The notes below the pieces were generated by a model that saw only the letters and a list, made by a program, of their open reading frames with translations, was not told where the DNA came from and ran no database searches. A stretch of DNA of 64,000 bases, from positions 22,139,667-22,203,666 of the forward strand of contig NC_043989.1 of assembly GCF_902150065.1 (NCBI RefSeq), in the 5' to 3' direction. Position numbers and translations under genes: made by a program. This stretch comes from Myripristis murdjan (Eukaryota; Chordata; Actinopteri; Holocentriformes; Holocentridae). Below, piece after piece: positions 13,267-25,296 of this stretch; the first letter of the stretch is position 1, and each line of letters opens with the position of its first letter.

Positions 13267-15675
13267 ATGGCTCGTCGCATCCTTCAGCTGTCTTTGACAG
13301 GGTACGTTTGGGCAGTTATTCTTCTTTTTGCCACCATGAACATGGCATCTGCGGTCACTCATTATTCTATTCCCGAAGAAATGGAGGAAGGTTCCGTTGT
13401 TGCTAATTTAGCGGCTGATTTGGAGTTAGACGTGAAAACCTTGAAAAAACGAAAAATACGCATAGATGTTGTGACGCATACGAAATATATTGATATTAAC
13501 AAAGAAACAGGAGAACTGTATATTTTGGAAACGGTCGACAGGGAACATTTGTGCCCCTCTAAGACAACAATATCCTGCTTTCTTAAATTGGATGCTACGA
13601 TTGAAAACCCAATACGAATGTTTAATATTGAGATAGAAATAATGGATATTAATGATAACGCTCCGCATTTCCGACGGGGGACAATGCATTTGGATATCTC
13701 TGAGTCGAGTTCCGTTGGAGAACGATTCTCGCTGAACAACGCTGTAGACCCGGATGTTGGAACTAATTCTGTCCAAGACTACCATCTGAGCTCAAGTGAG
13801 CATTTCGCAATCGAAATTCAGACGGGGAGAGATGGGTCAAAGTTTGCTGATTTGATTCTGAAAAAGGCTTTAGATAGAGAGCAGCAGGCTGTTCATAATC
13901 TGATACTCACCGCTGTAGATGGCGGAGTTCCCACGCGCACAGGTACAGCCAACATCATTGTTCGCGTGCTTGATATAAACGACAACGCCCCTACGTTTGA
14001 CAAAGAAAACAACAAAATATATGTAATGGAAAACTCTCCCATTGGCAGTCTAGTAATTAAACTGAACGCCACCGATTTAGACGAGGGAACAAATTCGGAT
14101 ATAATTTATTCTTACAGTTTGTATACATCAGAGAAAACGCAAAACACGTTCACTCTGAATCCAGATAGTGGTGAAATCAGAGTGAAAGAGATGATCAATT
14201 ATGAAGATTTCAAGATTTATGATATGGAAGTAATTGCCACTGATGAGGGTCCAAATGCCTTATCTGGACAGTGTAAACTGACAATATTGGTAACAGATAT
14301 GAATGATAATCACCCAGAAATTTCCATCAAATCATTTCAAAGTCCAATTAAAGAAAATACACCGTTAGACACAGTGATAGCAGTGGTTAGTGTGACTGAT
14401 AAAGATTCAGGTGATAATGGAATAGTTGATCTTCATATTCCTGAAAATATGCCTTTCAGACTGAGGGAATCTTCTGATAACTATTATGAGCTGGTAGTGT
14501 CAGAACCATTGGACCGTGAGAAGATTCCAGAATATGACATCGTATTCATTGTCATAGACAGAGGTTCTCCTCCTTTATCAGATAATGAAACGATGACTTT
14601 GGAACTGCTAGATGTTAATGACAATGTTCCTCAGTTCCCTCAGTCCTTCTATACTATACGTGTAATGGAGAATAACGCCCCTGGGGCCTTGTTGAGTTCC
14701 CTCACTGCGTTTGACCCAGACCTCCATGAAAATCAGTATCTAGTTTATTTTATTATCGAGAAGGAGATCGCCAACACCTCCATGTCTATGCTGTTCTCCA
14801 TCAATCCAGAGAACGGTAATCTTTACGCACTCAAGACGTTTGACTACGAGATGGAGAAAGAGTTTCTTTTCCACATTGAGGCCAGAGATTCTGGTGTTCC
14901 TCCACTCAGCAGTAACGTGACAATCCACATCATTATTGTGGACCAGAACGACAACACTCCTGTCATTGTCTCTCCGTGGCGTGCGCACGGCTCGGTGGTG
15001 GAGGAGAAGATCCCCAGATCCACGGATAAAGGCTCTCTGGTTGCCAAGGTGATAGCCATAGACACTGACTCGGTGCTGAACTCTCGGATTACATACCAGT
15101 TTCTGCAGGTGACTGACGCCACCTTATTCAGTCTGGACCAATACAACGGAGAGATCCGGACCATGAGGATGTTCAGTTACAGAGACCCACGTCACCAGCG
15201 TCTGGTTGTTGTTGCCAAGGACAACGGGGATCCCGCTCTCTCTGCCACAGTCACCATCAAGCTATCCACAGTGGAGACTGCTGTCAAGGCCTACTCTGAC
15301 ATGACTGAAGTGCCTCTGGAATATGACATCTTTTCGGACTTAAACCTGTATTTGGTCATTGGTCTGGGCTCGGTGTCATTTCTGCTTTTGATCACCATAT
15401 TGGTCACCATCGTGTTGAAGTGTCAGAAACCCAAGGCCAGCAAAGCGGCTCCTCCCTGTAGGAACAGTGTGATCAGTGAGAGGAACTCGACCATCGCAGA
15501 CTCCACCCTGGTCTCCAACGATGCCTACTGGTACAGTCTGTTTCTAGCGGAGACCAGGAAGGGAAAGCTGGTGGTTCGACAGCCTCTGCCAAAGGGATCC
15601 AGGTACATTGTGTCCAGTATACCAAGGAGCACAGGGCTCACAGAGACCAGTGACTCAGCTGCTTCCACTCTGCAG
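13267..15675 (+). CDS. Clustered protocadherin variable exon A5
   Basis: An 803-codon array A exon. An upstream in-frame ATG (13213) would add 18 residues with no signal character. I choose 13267 because A7 has its ATG at the homologous place, both preceded by TTTACGCA, and both then have 29-residue signal peptides. EC1 has an enlarged C-x7-C pair. EC1 and EC2 (S-S-S-V-G-E-R-F-S-L-N-N) match A7; EC3 matches A6 and A7; EC4 matches A4, so it is a mosaic. EC4 has I-V-I-D-R-G for the usual T-V-T-D-R-G. Donor CAG|GTGAGA, phase 0. Confidence 0.95.
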
Positions 15676-17079
15676 GTGAGATTGACTGGTGCTTTTATTT
15701 AATATCCTAATAAGACGCGTGTCTTTTTTCATTCGAATATTAACATGCATTTTTGTACCACGTTGTAACGTAACCATATCGAAATACCGGGCAATACAAA
15801 GATGAATAATATTTGCAACGAGTCCAATTTGAAATCTGTCAAATTCCTGTAGTCAGATGCGCAAAACCTTGAACATTCAAACATCCTCTAAAACAGCCCG
15901 TTTCCACTGCACTGTTACGCACAAATGTTACAGATAGCTATATACTATTCATAGGACTGTACTGACTGATCAAATGTGCAGGTATAATTTATTATCTAAG
16001 ATGCATTATTCGTGTGCCCACATAGCTTTGCGATATGATGATAATATTTAAATCTGTAACTAGAATATATCAATAATGTTTGCAAAACGAAGAATAGGCT
16101 CATGGACGCGCACACCTGTATAAAGAGGTATCTCGTAAATAATTGTTTTTGAAAAGTTATTTCCAAATAAAGTTTTTTTTTTTTTTTTTTTTTTTTAAGT
16201 CCTTTTATTATTATAATCAATGCTGGGGAAATATGTGGAGACCTGTTAGGCTGTTTTAGTGTACTGAGAAAAAAAAATAGTGAAATTCACAATCCCTTTT
16301 TGATATCATCTTCGTCTTTGACGCTTTGTCTTCTTTTACATTATCCAGCTCAGCTGAGTCATCCAAGTCTTTGTATGCATGGTTCCAACTTGCGTAGAGG
16401 TAGACACGTTGTCACGGCACCTCTTATTGTTGTTGTTATTATAATAATTATTATTATTAGTAGTAGTAGTAGTAGAAGAAGTAGTAGTAGTATGGTCATC
16501 ATCATTATCATCATCATTCTTAGTTTAATAAATGCTCTCTTCTGTGGGGAAACTATGTGGTATGTTCAGTTATTTTGTGCATACGTATCATTATGCATCG
16601 CCCCTTATCCTCTGTGCGTAATTACCTCTTCAGCAATACTGGTGCTGGTGCTTGCGCGTGTGTTATGGTGAACTAGAACTGCACTATAATGCTTTAATGC
16701 GTCTTGGTAAATACTCAGTATCATTAGTTATAACAGGTGTTGTTTTGAATGCCAGACTGCACCAGTTGGACATCCAACATTTTTAAAAAATCATTTGTTG
16801 AAGCCTACAAGGAGTTTTTATCGTGAAATTTAAGCTGTGTTACAACACAACAATGTCACAGCCTTATGAGTTTTCATTTATTCCAAAAACATAGACAGTT
16901 TTTAACTCATCCGTGTGTCTCCTTTGGACAGCTCACAGCTGTGTTGCATTTCAACAGGTACAGATGGTAACATAAAGCAACAAATTATTGTCTTGAAACG
17001 CAACGCGTGTGGTTTCCGAGAGATGACAGATGTGTTATATTATGTCCTTTAACCCTGTAAGAGTGTACACTGATGTAGT
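15676..17079. other. Spacer A5-A6 with simple repeats
   Basis: Non-coding. A T-run lies at 16173-16196 and a mixed ATT/AGT/ATC trinucleotide tract at about 16430-16515. Open frames over these tracts are low-complexity artefacts. Confidence 0.7.
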
Positions 17080-17157
17080 GCACACAGTGTCGCTACTCAC
17101 CAGCAAAATGATTTTGCTTATTTATTTATTTGGTGACGCAATGGTCGCCATGACAGT
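17080..17157 (+). promoter_or_regulatory. Promoter of A6: CSE-type element plus GTCGCCATGACAGT
   Basis: GCACACAGTGTCGCTACTCA (from 17080) is the CSE match. GTCGCCATGACAGT follows at 17144-17157, as in A2 and A4 but about 14 bases further from the CSE core. Confidence 0.78.
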
Positions 17158-17332
17158 TCGGTGGCAGAAGAAGGAGCAGCCCTCTCTGGACAGGTCCCTA
17201 AAAAACAAAGCAGTGATTGCAATATAGTCAGTTATTTCGGGTATTTTATGTAAAATAACAAGAGTTTTACTTCTTGATAGTTTTAAAGACTTAAAATATT
17301 TCATCAGATCAAACTCAGTTTCGAAAAAAAAA

Positions 17333-19738
17333 ATGGATTTAAAACTGAGTCACCAGCTTTGGAGAAGGTATGTCTCCCTCTTCATTCTTTCCTGTGTAGC
17401 TCTGTCCACAATTTCTGCCGTTACGCACTACTCGATTCCAGAGGAGATGGAGGAAGGATCTGTGGTTGCTAATCTTGCAGCGGATTTGGGTCTTGATGCG
17501 AAAGCCTTGGGTCGACGTAAAATGAGACTGGATGTGATCGCTAACAAGAGGTATCTTGAGATAAACAAAGATACGGGGGAGTTGTTAGTAGCTGAAAAGA
17601 TAGACCGAGAATATCTATGTAACAGCAAGAATCCATCATGTTTTCTGAAAATGGATGTCACACTTGAAAATCCGGTTCGATTGTTCAACATTGAAGTTGA
17701 GATAATGGACATCAATGACAATGCACCTCATTTCCGAAGGGACACGATGCATTTGGATATATCTGAATCAACCCCGTCAGGAGAGCGCTTCTCATTAACC
17801 AATGCTTTGGATCCCGATTTTGGCTCGAACTCAGTTAAAACGTATCATCTCAGTGAAAGTCAATATTTTGACATTGAAATTCAGACGGGGAGAGATGGGT
17901 CAAAGTTTGCTGATTTGATTCTGAAAAAGGCTTTAGACAGAGAGCAGCAGGCTGTTCATAATCTAATACTCACCGCTGTAGATGGCGGAATCCCCACGCG
18001 CACAGGTACAGCCAACATTGTAGTTCGCGTGCTTGATATAAACGACAACGCCCCTACGTTTGACAAAGAAAACAACAAAATATATGTAATGGAAAACTCT
18101 CCCATTGGCAGTCTAGTAATTAAACTGAACGCCACCGATTTAGACGAGGGAACAAATTCGAATATAATTTATTCTTACAGTTTGTATACATCAGAGAAAA
18201 CGCAAAACACGTTCACTTTGAATCCAGATAATGGTGAAATCAGAGTGAAAGAGATGATCAATTATGAGGATTTCAAGATTTATGATATGGAGGTTATTGC
18301 TACTGATAAGGGTCCAAATGCCTTATCTGGACAGTGTAAACTGACAATATTGGTGACAGATATGAATGATAATCACCCAGACATTTCCATCAAATCATTT
18401 CAAAGTCCTATTAAAGAAAATGCACCATTAGACACAGTGATAGCAGTGGTTAGTGTCGGTGATAAAGATTCAGGTGACAACGGAATAGTTGATCTAACTA
18501 TCCCTGAAAATATGCCTTTCAAACTGAGAGAATCCTCAGACAGTTACTTTGAGTTGATAATCTCAGAGCCACTGGACCGTGAGAAGGTTCCAGAATATGA
18601 CATCACATTCACTGTCACAGACAGAGGTTCTTCTCCATTGTCAGATAATGAAACTATGACTTTAGAGCTGCTGGATGTTAATGACAATGTTCCTCAGTTC
18701 CCTCAGTCCTTCTACACTATACGTGTAATGGAGAATAACGCCCCTGGGGCCTTGTTGAATTCCCTCACTGCGTTTGATCCAGACCTCCATGAAAATCAGT
18801 ATCTAGTTTATTTTATCGTAGAGAAGGAGATCGCCAACACCTCCATGTCCATGCTGTTCTCCATCAATCCAGAGAATGGTAATCTTTACGCACTCAAGAC
18901 GTTTGACTACGAGATGGAGAAAGAGTTTCTTTTCCACATTGAGGCCAGAGATTCTGGTGTTTCTCCACTCAGCAGTAATGTGACAGTTCACATCATTATT
19001 GTGGACCAGAACGACAACACTCCTGTCATTGTCTCTCCGTGGCGCGCGCACGGCTCGGTGGTAGAGGAGAAGATCCCCAGATCCACGGATAAAGGCTCTC
19101 TGGTTGCCAAGGTGATAGCCATAGACACTGACTCGGTGCTTAACTCTCGGATTACATACCAGTTTCTGCAGGTGACTGATGCCACCTTATTCAGTCTGGA
19201 TCAATACAACGGAGAGATCCGGACCATGAGGATGTTCAGTTACAGAGATCCACGTCACCAGCGTCTGGTTGTTGTTGCCAAGGACAACGGGGAGCCCGCT
19301 CTCTCTGCCACAGTCACCATCAAGCTGTCCACAGTGGAGACTGCTGTCAAGGCCTACTCTGACATGACTGAGGTGCCTCTGGAATATGACATCTTTTCAG
19401 ACTTAAACCTGTATTTGGTCATTGGTCTGGGCTCGGTGTCATTTCTGCTCTTGATCACCATATTGGTCACCATCGTGCTGAAGTGTCAGAAACCCAAGGC
19501 CAGCAAAGCGGCTCCTCCCTGTAGGAACAGTGTGATCAGTGAGAGGAACTCGACCATTGCAGACTCCACCCTGGTCTCCAATGATGCCTACTGGTACAGT
19601 CTGTTTCTAGCGGAGACCAGGAAGGGAAAGCTGGTGGTTCGACAGCCTCTGCCAAAGGGCTCCAGGTACATCGTGTCCAGTATACCAAGGAGCACAGGGC
19701 TGACAGAGACTAGTGACTCAGCAGCTTCTACTCTGCAG
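17333..19738 (+). CDS. Clustered protocadherin variable exon A6
   Basis: An 802-codon array A exon starting at ATG 17333, with signal peptide 1-29 and V-T-H-Y-S from residue 30. EC1 and the first half of EC2 are its own (C-x6-C pair; T-P-S-G-E-R-F-S-L-T-N). From E-I-Q-T-G-R-D-G in mid EC2 through EC3 it is almost identical to A5 and A7. The switch is abrupt, at about base 17873. It keeps the standard linker motifs. The donor is CAG|GTATGA, an unusual +4 to +6 shared only with A7, and the next 108 intron bases are also shared with A7. Confidence 0.96.
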
Positions 19739-19846
19739 GTATGAATGATGACTATCTATATCTCATCAATTCTTGATAATTATCCAGCCAGTCTTTTTAT
19801 GGAACTCACTAAAATATGTATAAACACCCAAATACAAGACGTACAT
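19739..19846 (+). repeat. Intron-flank duplicate shared with A7
   Basis: This intron sequence after the A6 donor matches 25193-25296 after the A7 donor base for base, apart from four extra bases (CCAG) here. The two then diverge sharply. Confidence 0.9.
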
Positions 19847-20361
19847 GTTTGAAAATATATATTCTATGCTTTCTGTTGAAGTTATTTCACACAAGACAGT
19901 TTGTCCAATGCATACACTGTTTTAATTTATATATACTGTAGATATGAACAGTAACACAGCCCTCTGTGCAATTTTCATCCCGATGACCTCAGTCTGCTAT
20001 TCCTTTTAACATCAGGAATCAGTTTAAATTACAGCAATTTCCCCCCCTGCCCTGCGTCTAAATGTAAACAATATAATCCATTCCCAGTCTTGCGCTGACT
20101 TTTCAGTGTTCCAGTCTTCCAGTGTATTCTTCTGTGTAACACTTTTGGATAAGATGCAGAATTATATTGTGAAGGTATTGACAATCTGCTTAATCCATAA
20201 TGGTCTGGCAGTGGCGTAATAATACAACATAATGTAATGTACTCCACCAAGTAGCTGCAGAAGTTTTTATCATGGGTATAATTTCTGTTCAGAAGTAGTG
20301 ACATGCCCCTTCCAGCTTTTTTTTGTTTGTTTGTTTTTTTGGCTTCCCAGCTCCTTATTTC

Positions 20362-20429
20362 CAACACCCACTCACACAACCACCCACCCACCCACCCACC
20401 TACACACACCCACCCACACACACCCACCC

Positions 20430-20485
<56 letters not shown>
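20362..20485. repeat. CA/CCCA-rich microsatellite
   Basis: Mixed CACC and CA repeats ending in a pure (CA)n run of about 20 units. Confidence 0.92.
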
Positions 20486-20487
<2 letters not shown>

Positions 20488-22481
20488 CTTGTGCAGAGTT
20501 GTCACATTTGTCTATATGATGTGTCTATAATATGATGAATCCAATAAGTAGAATCCTAAAATACCACCTGTCATATTGTATTTATGTTCATGGTAGTTCG
20601 TAAACTCCACCAGCCAACATAACTAGTAATGCTTGATGTTCCTTTTCCCACTCTTTCCTTAATGGATTCAATGTTATGTTGTGTCTCATAGGTATCAGGG
20701 TGATGCTCAGTTGTGATGCAAATTTGGGCAACAACAAACTCATTAACTGAAATAACTGTTAGTGACATCAAAAGACATCTGCTCCTTGGAACCGCTGTGA
20801 TTATTACCTTTGGCGTTGAAAGCTTAAATGCTGCTCATCATTTTTATAGCCATGTTTATACCGTGTTAATATCAACCCTGACAAACTTTTCCTGATGTTG
20901 CTGAATTGGTCTTAAAAAATGGTTTGAAATATCCAGTACCCAGCTCTATTATAAAACTGCCACAAACATACAGGAAAACTGTAGATCAATAGGATTGGAT
21001 AAACGCTTAAAGCACAGTGCATCAGCTTATTGAATGATGAAACTTTAACACAGTGTTAGCTTTATTGTTGTGGATTTAGAAATTCTAGTAAGTGACAAAC
21101 ACTGGCCAACTCCTCACAAAATACAAAATATAGGAAGAAAAATACTATGGCATTTTTAATGTGCACTTTTTATGTCAATAGCATGCCGGTTGTTAAGTTA
21201 GAAAGAATTCATTTAAGTGTATCACTGTACATATGGCTATGTTTTTACATCATACTTACTAAAACTCCTAACCTAGAGATGCAGGAAGAATCCCTGGATT
21301 ATTTCCAGCTAAATCATTATTTTACAATGTGCATACTGGTGGTTGTTGCAAATAAATCCATTAATGTGAGCACAAGATATATGGCCTTGGAGTTTTGCAA
21401 ATAGTACTTGGAAAAACATAATGTCACTTAAATGTTTGTTGGCAAATCAAACATCACCTGAGGTCATCTTAATCTTCAGTGACACAATATTAATTCAGTA
21501 AACAAAAGAGTGGGAATGATACATCAGTAAAGATATCAGGTACAAGAACATTTTTATTTTTTTTCCTAAGTATAATAATGTATTTTATGCGTGTACACTT
21601 TTAAGTTACATAGTGTCGTTACACTGGTATGATTACAAAAAGTGTTATGCAGATTTTTTTATTTTTATTATTTTTATTATTTATTTATTTATTTTTTTTT
21701 TTGGTAATCATTGACTTCCACTGGCAGTGTCAGTGTTAAGTGTCTTGTATGGCATCTGCTATGTCCTGATTTTTGCAGAAAAGGGATATCAATGTGTATG
21801 GCATTTCATGGTGAAATGAAGCAAATGTATAATGGCAGAAAGTTTACAATAATATTATATTATAATATTATAATTTTAATCAGCAAATCTACTGAAGCAG
21901 TGAGAAAAACAAAAGTCGAAACAGCCCTCCGTTATGCACGGTGTTTTTTGTACAGATATGCACGTGCATAACTGGACACGGCATGGTCTAAAGATGCATC
22001 TCTGTTACACATGCTGCACGTAAATTACTTAATTTAAAAGTTATGATGCGAAGAATGTGTGTGACGGGGGCAAAATACAATTTGGTAAATGTTCCTTTAT
22101 TATGTATGGTGTTTTGCGCATGTACACCCATGCCTATCACTCGGCATAACTTGACCAAATGAAGCAGCTGTGTTGCAGGATCTTTGCACCGACTGTACCA
22201 AAATACAGAAAGTGACAATTACCATGCACTCATGTTTATTAGTGCAGATGATAAAAGTCAGTGAATCGGCGAATGTCGGTGTTTATTTCGCATGCGTTCT
22301 AATATCCGTGCGCAAAACCCGACACAACATAAAGAAATGAAGTAACTATGATGCAGGATGCGTTCACTGGCGGTAGCAACTACGACACTAGGCGATCGTC
22401 GAGAACTACAGGAAACTGAAAAAGGGCCTATAAAACACACACTACAAGTTCTGAAAAAGTTGGAAACGTTGATGGGATATA

Positions 22482-22562
22482 CAACAACAACAACAACAAT
22501 AATAATAATAATAATAATAATAATCATAATCATCATCATCATCATCATAATAATCATAATAA
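22482..22562. repeat. Compound trinucleotide microsatellite (AAC, AAT, ATC)
   Basis: Consecutive runs of CAA, AAT and ATC units lie about 50 bases upstream of the A7 promoter element. Confidence 0.92.
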
Positions 22563-22610
22563 CCAGCATGATCAGCGTTATAAGCCAAAATGCAAGGGCT
22601 CAAAAAGGGC

Positions 22611-22707
22611 TCAGTAGGTCGCTGCTCGCTATGAAATCATCCTCAGTGATGTCATCGGCTTCGATTTATTACGGACCTAACATTATGAACCATTTCACTT
22701 GAGGACA
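22611..22707 (+). promoter_or_regulatory. Promoter of A7, second promoter class
   Basis: TCAGTAGGTCGCTGCTCGCT (22611-22630) is the CSE match. GTGATGTCATCG (CRE-like, from about 22647) and ATTTCACTTGAGGACA (about 22692-22707) follow, as in the A5 promoter. Confidence 0.75.
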
Positions 22708-22783
22708 TAGGTTGGTTTCACTGCTGAGCAGGACAACAGTTTATTCAAGGGATACTATATTTCCAAACTTTACGCACGGACCA

Positions 22784-25192
22784 ATGGCTTCTCACACTCA
22801 TCAATTTACTTGGAGACGGTATGTGTTGACAATTCTTATCGTTTCTGCTGTCACGGACTCGTCATTTGCCGTTACGCATTATTCAGTTCCAGAAGAAATG
22901 GAAGAAGGCTCTGTTGTTGCCAATTTAGCAGCTGATTTAGGATTAGATGTAAAGACTCTGACTAAAAGAAAAATGCGGATAGATGTGGTCGGCAATCAAA
23001 AATATGTCGACATCAACAAGGACACGGGAGAGCTGTATATTTTGGAAAAGATGGACAGAGAGTTTTTGTGCCCCTTGAAGACAGCTACTTCATGCTTTCT
23101 TAAACTAGATGCTACGATCGAAAACCCAATACGAATGTTTAATATTGAGGTCGAAATCACCGACATTAATGATAACGCTCCACATTTCCGACGGGGAACA
23201 ATGCCTTTGGATATCTCTGAGTCGAGTTCCGTTGGAGAGCGATTCTCGCTCAACAACGCTGTAGACCCGGATGTTGGAACTAATTCTGTCCAAGACTACC
23301 ATCTGAGCTCAAGTGAACATTTCGCAATCGAAATTCAGACGGGGAGAGATGGGTCAAAGTTTGCTGATTTGATTCTGAAAAAGGCTTTAGATAGAGAGCA
23401 GCAGGCTGTTCATAATCTAATACTCACCGCTGTAGATGGCGGAGTTCCCACGCGCACAGGTACAGCCAACATTGTAGTTCGCGTGCTTGATATAAACGAC
23501 AACGCCCCTACGTTTGACAAAGAAAACAACAAAATATATGTAATGGAAAACTCTCCCATTGGCAGTCTTGTAATTAAACTGAACGCCAGTGATTTAGACG
23601 AGGGAACAAATTCGGATATAATTTATTCTTACAGTTTGTATACATCAGAGAAAACGCAAAACACGTTCACTCTGAATCCAGATAGTGGTGAAATCAGAGT
23701 GAAAGAGATGATCAATTATGAAGATTTCAAGATTTATGATATGGAAGTTATTGCTACTGATAAAGGACCAAATGCCTTATCTGGACAGTGTAAACTGACA
23801 ATATTGGTGACAGATATGAATGATAATCACCCAGAAATTTCCATCAAATCATTTCAAAGTCCTATTAAAGAAAATGCACCATTAGACACAGTGATAGCAG
23901 TGGTTAGTGTCGGTGATAAAGATTCAGGTGATAATGGAATAGTTGATCTTCATATTCCTGATAATATGCCGTTCAAAATGAGAGAATCCTCAGATAATTA
24001 CTTTGAGCTGATAATCTCAGAATCACTGGACCGTGAGAAGGTTCCAGAATATGACATCACATTCACTGTCACAGACAGAGGTTCTCCTCTATTGTCTGAC
24101 AATGAAACTATGACTTTAGAGCTGCTGGATGTTAATGACAATGTTCCTCAGTTCCCTCAGTCCTTCTATACTATACGTGTAATGGAGAATAATGCCCCTG
24201 GGGCCTTGTTGAGTTCCCTCACTGCGTTTGACCCAGACCTCCATGAAAATCAGTATCTAGTTTATTTTATTATCGAGAAGGAGATCGCCAACACCTCCAT
24301 GTCTATGCTGTTCTCCATCAATCCAGAGAACGGTAATCTGTACGCACTCAAGACGTTTGACTATGAGATGGAGAAAGAGTTTCTTTTCCACATTGAGGCC
24401 AGAGACTCTGGTGTTCCTCCACTCAGCAGTAATGTGACGGTCCACATCATTATTGTGGACCAGAACGACAACACTCCTGTCATTGTCTCTCCGTGGCGCG
24501 CGCACGGCTCGATGGTGGAGGAGAAGATCCCCAGATCCACGGATAAAGGCTCTCTGGTTGCCAAGGTGATAGCCATAGACACTGACTCGGTGCTGAACTC
24601 TCGGATTACATACCAGTTTCTGCAGGTGACTGATGCCACCTTATTCAGTCTGGACCAATACAACGGAGAGATCCGGACCATGAGGATGTTCAGTTACAGA
24701 GATCCACGTCACCAGCGTCTGGTTGTTGTTGCCAAGGACAACGGGGAGCCGGCTCTCTCTGCCACAGTCACCATCAAGCTGTCCACAGTGGAGACTGCTG
24801 TCAAGGCCTACTCTGACATGACTGAGGTGCCTCTGGAATATGACATCTTTTCGGACTTAAACCTGTATTTGGTCATTGGTCTGGGCTTGGTGTCATTTCT
24901 GCTCTTGATCACCATATTGGTCACCATCGTGCTGAAGTGTCAGAAACCCAAGGCCAGCAAAGCGGCTCCTCCCTGTAGGAACAGTGTGATCAGTGAGAGG
25001 AACTCAACCATCGCAGACTCCACCCTGGTCTCCAACGATGCCTACTGGTACAGTCTGTTTCTAGCGGAGACCAGGAAGGGAAAGCTGGTGGTTCGACAGC
25101 CTCTGCCAAAGGGCTCCAGGTACATCGTGTCCAGTATACCAAGGAGCACAGGGCTGACAGAGACTAGTGACTCAGCTGCTTCCACTCTTCAG
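22784..25192 (+). CDS. Clustered protocadherin variable exon A7
   Basis: The last variable exon of array A, 803 codons from ATG 22784. The frame is open upstream but has no earlier ATG, and this start matches A5. EC1 has C-x7-C; EC1-EC3 are very close to A5. EC4 (F-K-M-R-E-S-S-D-N-Y-F-E-L-I-I-S-E) is nearer A6. It has S-E-S-L-D-R-E where others have S-E-P-L-D-R-E, and G-L-V-S-F for G-S-V-S-F in the membrane helix. Donor CAG|GTATGA, phase 0. Being nearest the shared 3' exon it is the most proximal choice in the array, but it lacks the divergent ectodomain of mammalian C-type Pcdhs. Confidence 0.96.
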
Positions 25193-25296
25193 GTATGAAT
25201 GATGACTATCTATATCTCATCAATTCTTGATAATTATCCAGTCTTTTTATGGAACTCACTAAAATATGTATAAACACCCAAATACAAGACGTACAT
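25193..25296 (+). repeat. Intron-flank duplicate shared with A6
   Basis: Matches 19739-19846 apart from a 4-base deletion; see the A6 counterpart. Confidence 0.9.

Larger units (their letters stand above)
19847..22610. other. Spacer A6-A7
   Basis: About 2.8 kb without a recognised gene. It contains a CA/CCCA-rich microsatellite (20362-20485), T-rich low complexity near 21650-21702, a degenerate CSE-like string near 21605-21628, and AAC/AAT/ATC trinucleotide repeats at 22482-22562. It is the longest spacer inside array A and could once have held a further variable exon, but I see no cadherin-like frame left. Confidence 0.6.

Noticed and set aside
20298-20535. Overlapping frames on both strands over the CA repeat, up to 158 residues
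   Set aside because: They consist of T-H or C-V repeats from the microsatellite.
22258-22702. Frames of poly-Ile or poly-Met/Val
   Set aside because: They are translations of AAT/ATC trinucleotide repeats.
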